Shown piece after piece: positions 33,424 to 33,454 of a stretch of DNA of 33,454 nt. Source of the DNA: Solirubrobacterales bacterium (lineage in GTDB: Bacteria > Actinomycetota > Thermoleophilia > Solirubrobacterales > Solirubrobacteraceae); assembly GCA_025964175.1 (NCBI GenBank), contig JAOPZL010000004.1, positions 1-33,454 on the forward strand. Reading direction: 5' to 3'. Under the pieces are notes generated by a model. That model ran no database searches. It saw nothing but the letters and a program-made list of their open reading frames with translations, and was not told the DNA's origin. Every line of letters starts with the position of its first letter. The stretch's first letter is position 1. The position numbers were made by a program, and so were the translations under genes.

Positions 33424-33454
33424 CGTCGCTGGAGCCGCTGGTCGACGGCCACGG

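Noticed and set aside
1-33454. CRISPR arrays, tRNA/rRNA genes, transposases or integrases
   Set aside because: Looked for repeat-spacer arrays, cloverleaf/CCA-like segments and recombinase-type proteins; none could be supported. Absence was judged by eye, not by a dedicated scan.

Overview
High-GC (actinobacterial-looking) window, almost fully coding, with about 31 supported CDSs. The left edge holds a kdpD(partial)-kdpE two-component pair and a minus-strand acyl-CoA dehydrogenase. From about 3.9 to 24.5 kb there is a catabolic island whose best reading is N-heteroaromatic (pyridine/nicotinate-type) degradation by the maleamate route. It encodes an LLM-class flavin monooxygenase, an NCS1 permease with a cysteine-rich tail, a flavin reductase, an HpaB-type monooxygenase, a NicF-like amidohydrolase, a NicX-like 2,5-dihydroxypyridine dioxygenase, a molybdenum hydroxylase (CoxM/S/L-type), an Amt-family membrane protein that appears to lack both twin-His residues, CoxD/CoxE-type maturation factors, a NicD-like hydrolase, a NicE-like maleate isomerase, SnoaL-like and DUF3891-like proteins, a creatininase-family amidohydrolase, a RidA protein, an orphan 82-aa protein, a CynX-type MFS transporter and an ABM-domain protein. 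Next come a GntR regulator, a CaiB-type CoA-transferase, an HMG-CoA-lyase-like protein, a RibF-like protein, a PAS hybrid histidine kinase, a LuxR-type regulator, an ECF sigma factor, CoxG and XdhC. The most notable observations are: (i) the Amt homologue without twin-His inside a molybdenum-hydroxylase operon and bracketed by two hairpins; (ii) two matching 23-bp palindromes (TGTTT-N13-AAACA) in the two divergent promoter regions at either end of the island; (iii) a maleamate pathway in which an HpaB/flavin-reductase pair stands where NicC would be expected; (iv) an NCS1 permease with a CxxC-x18-CxxC tail. All family calls come from reading motifs by eye; no database search was run.
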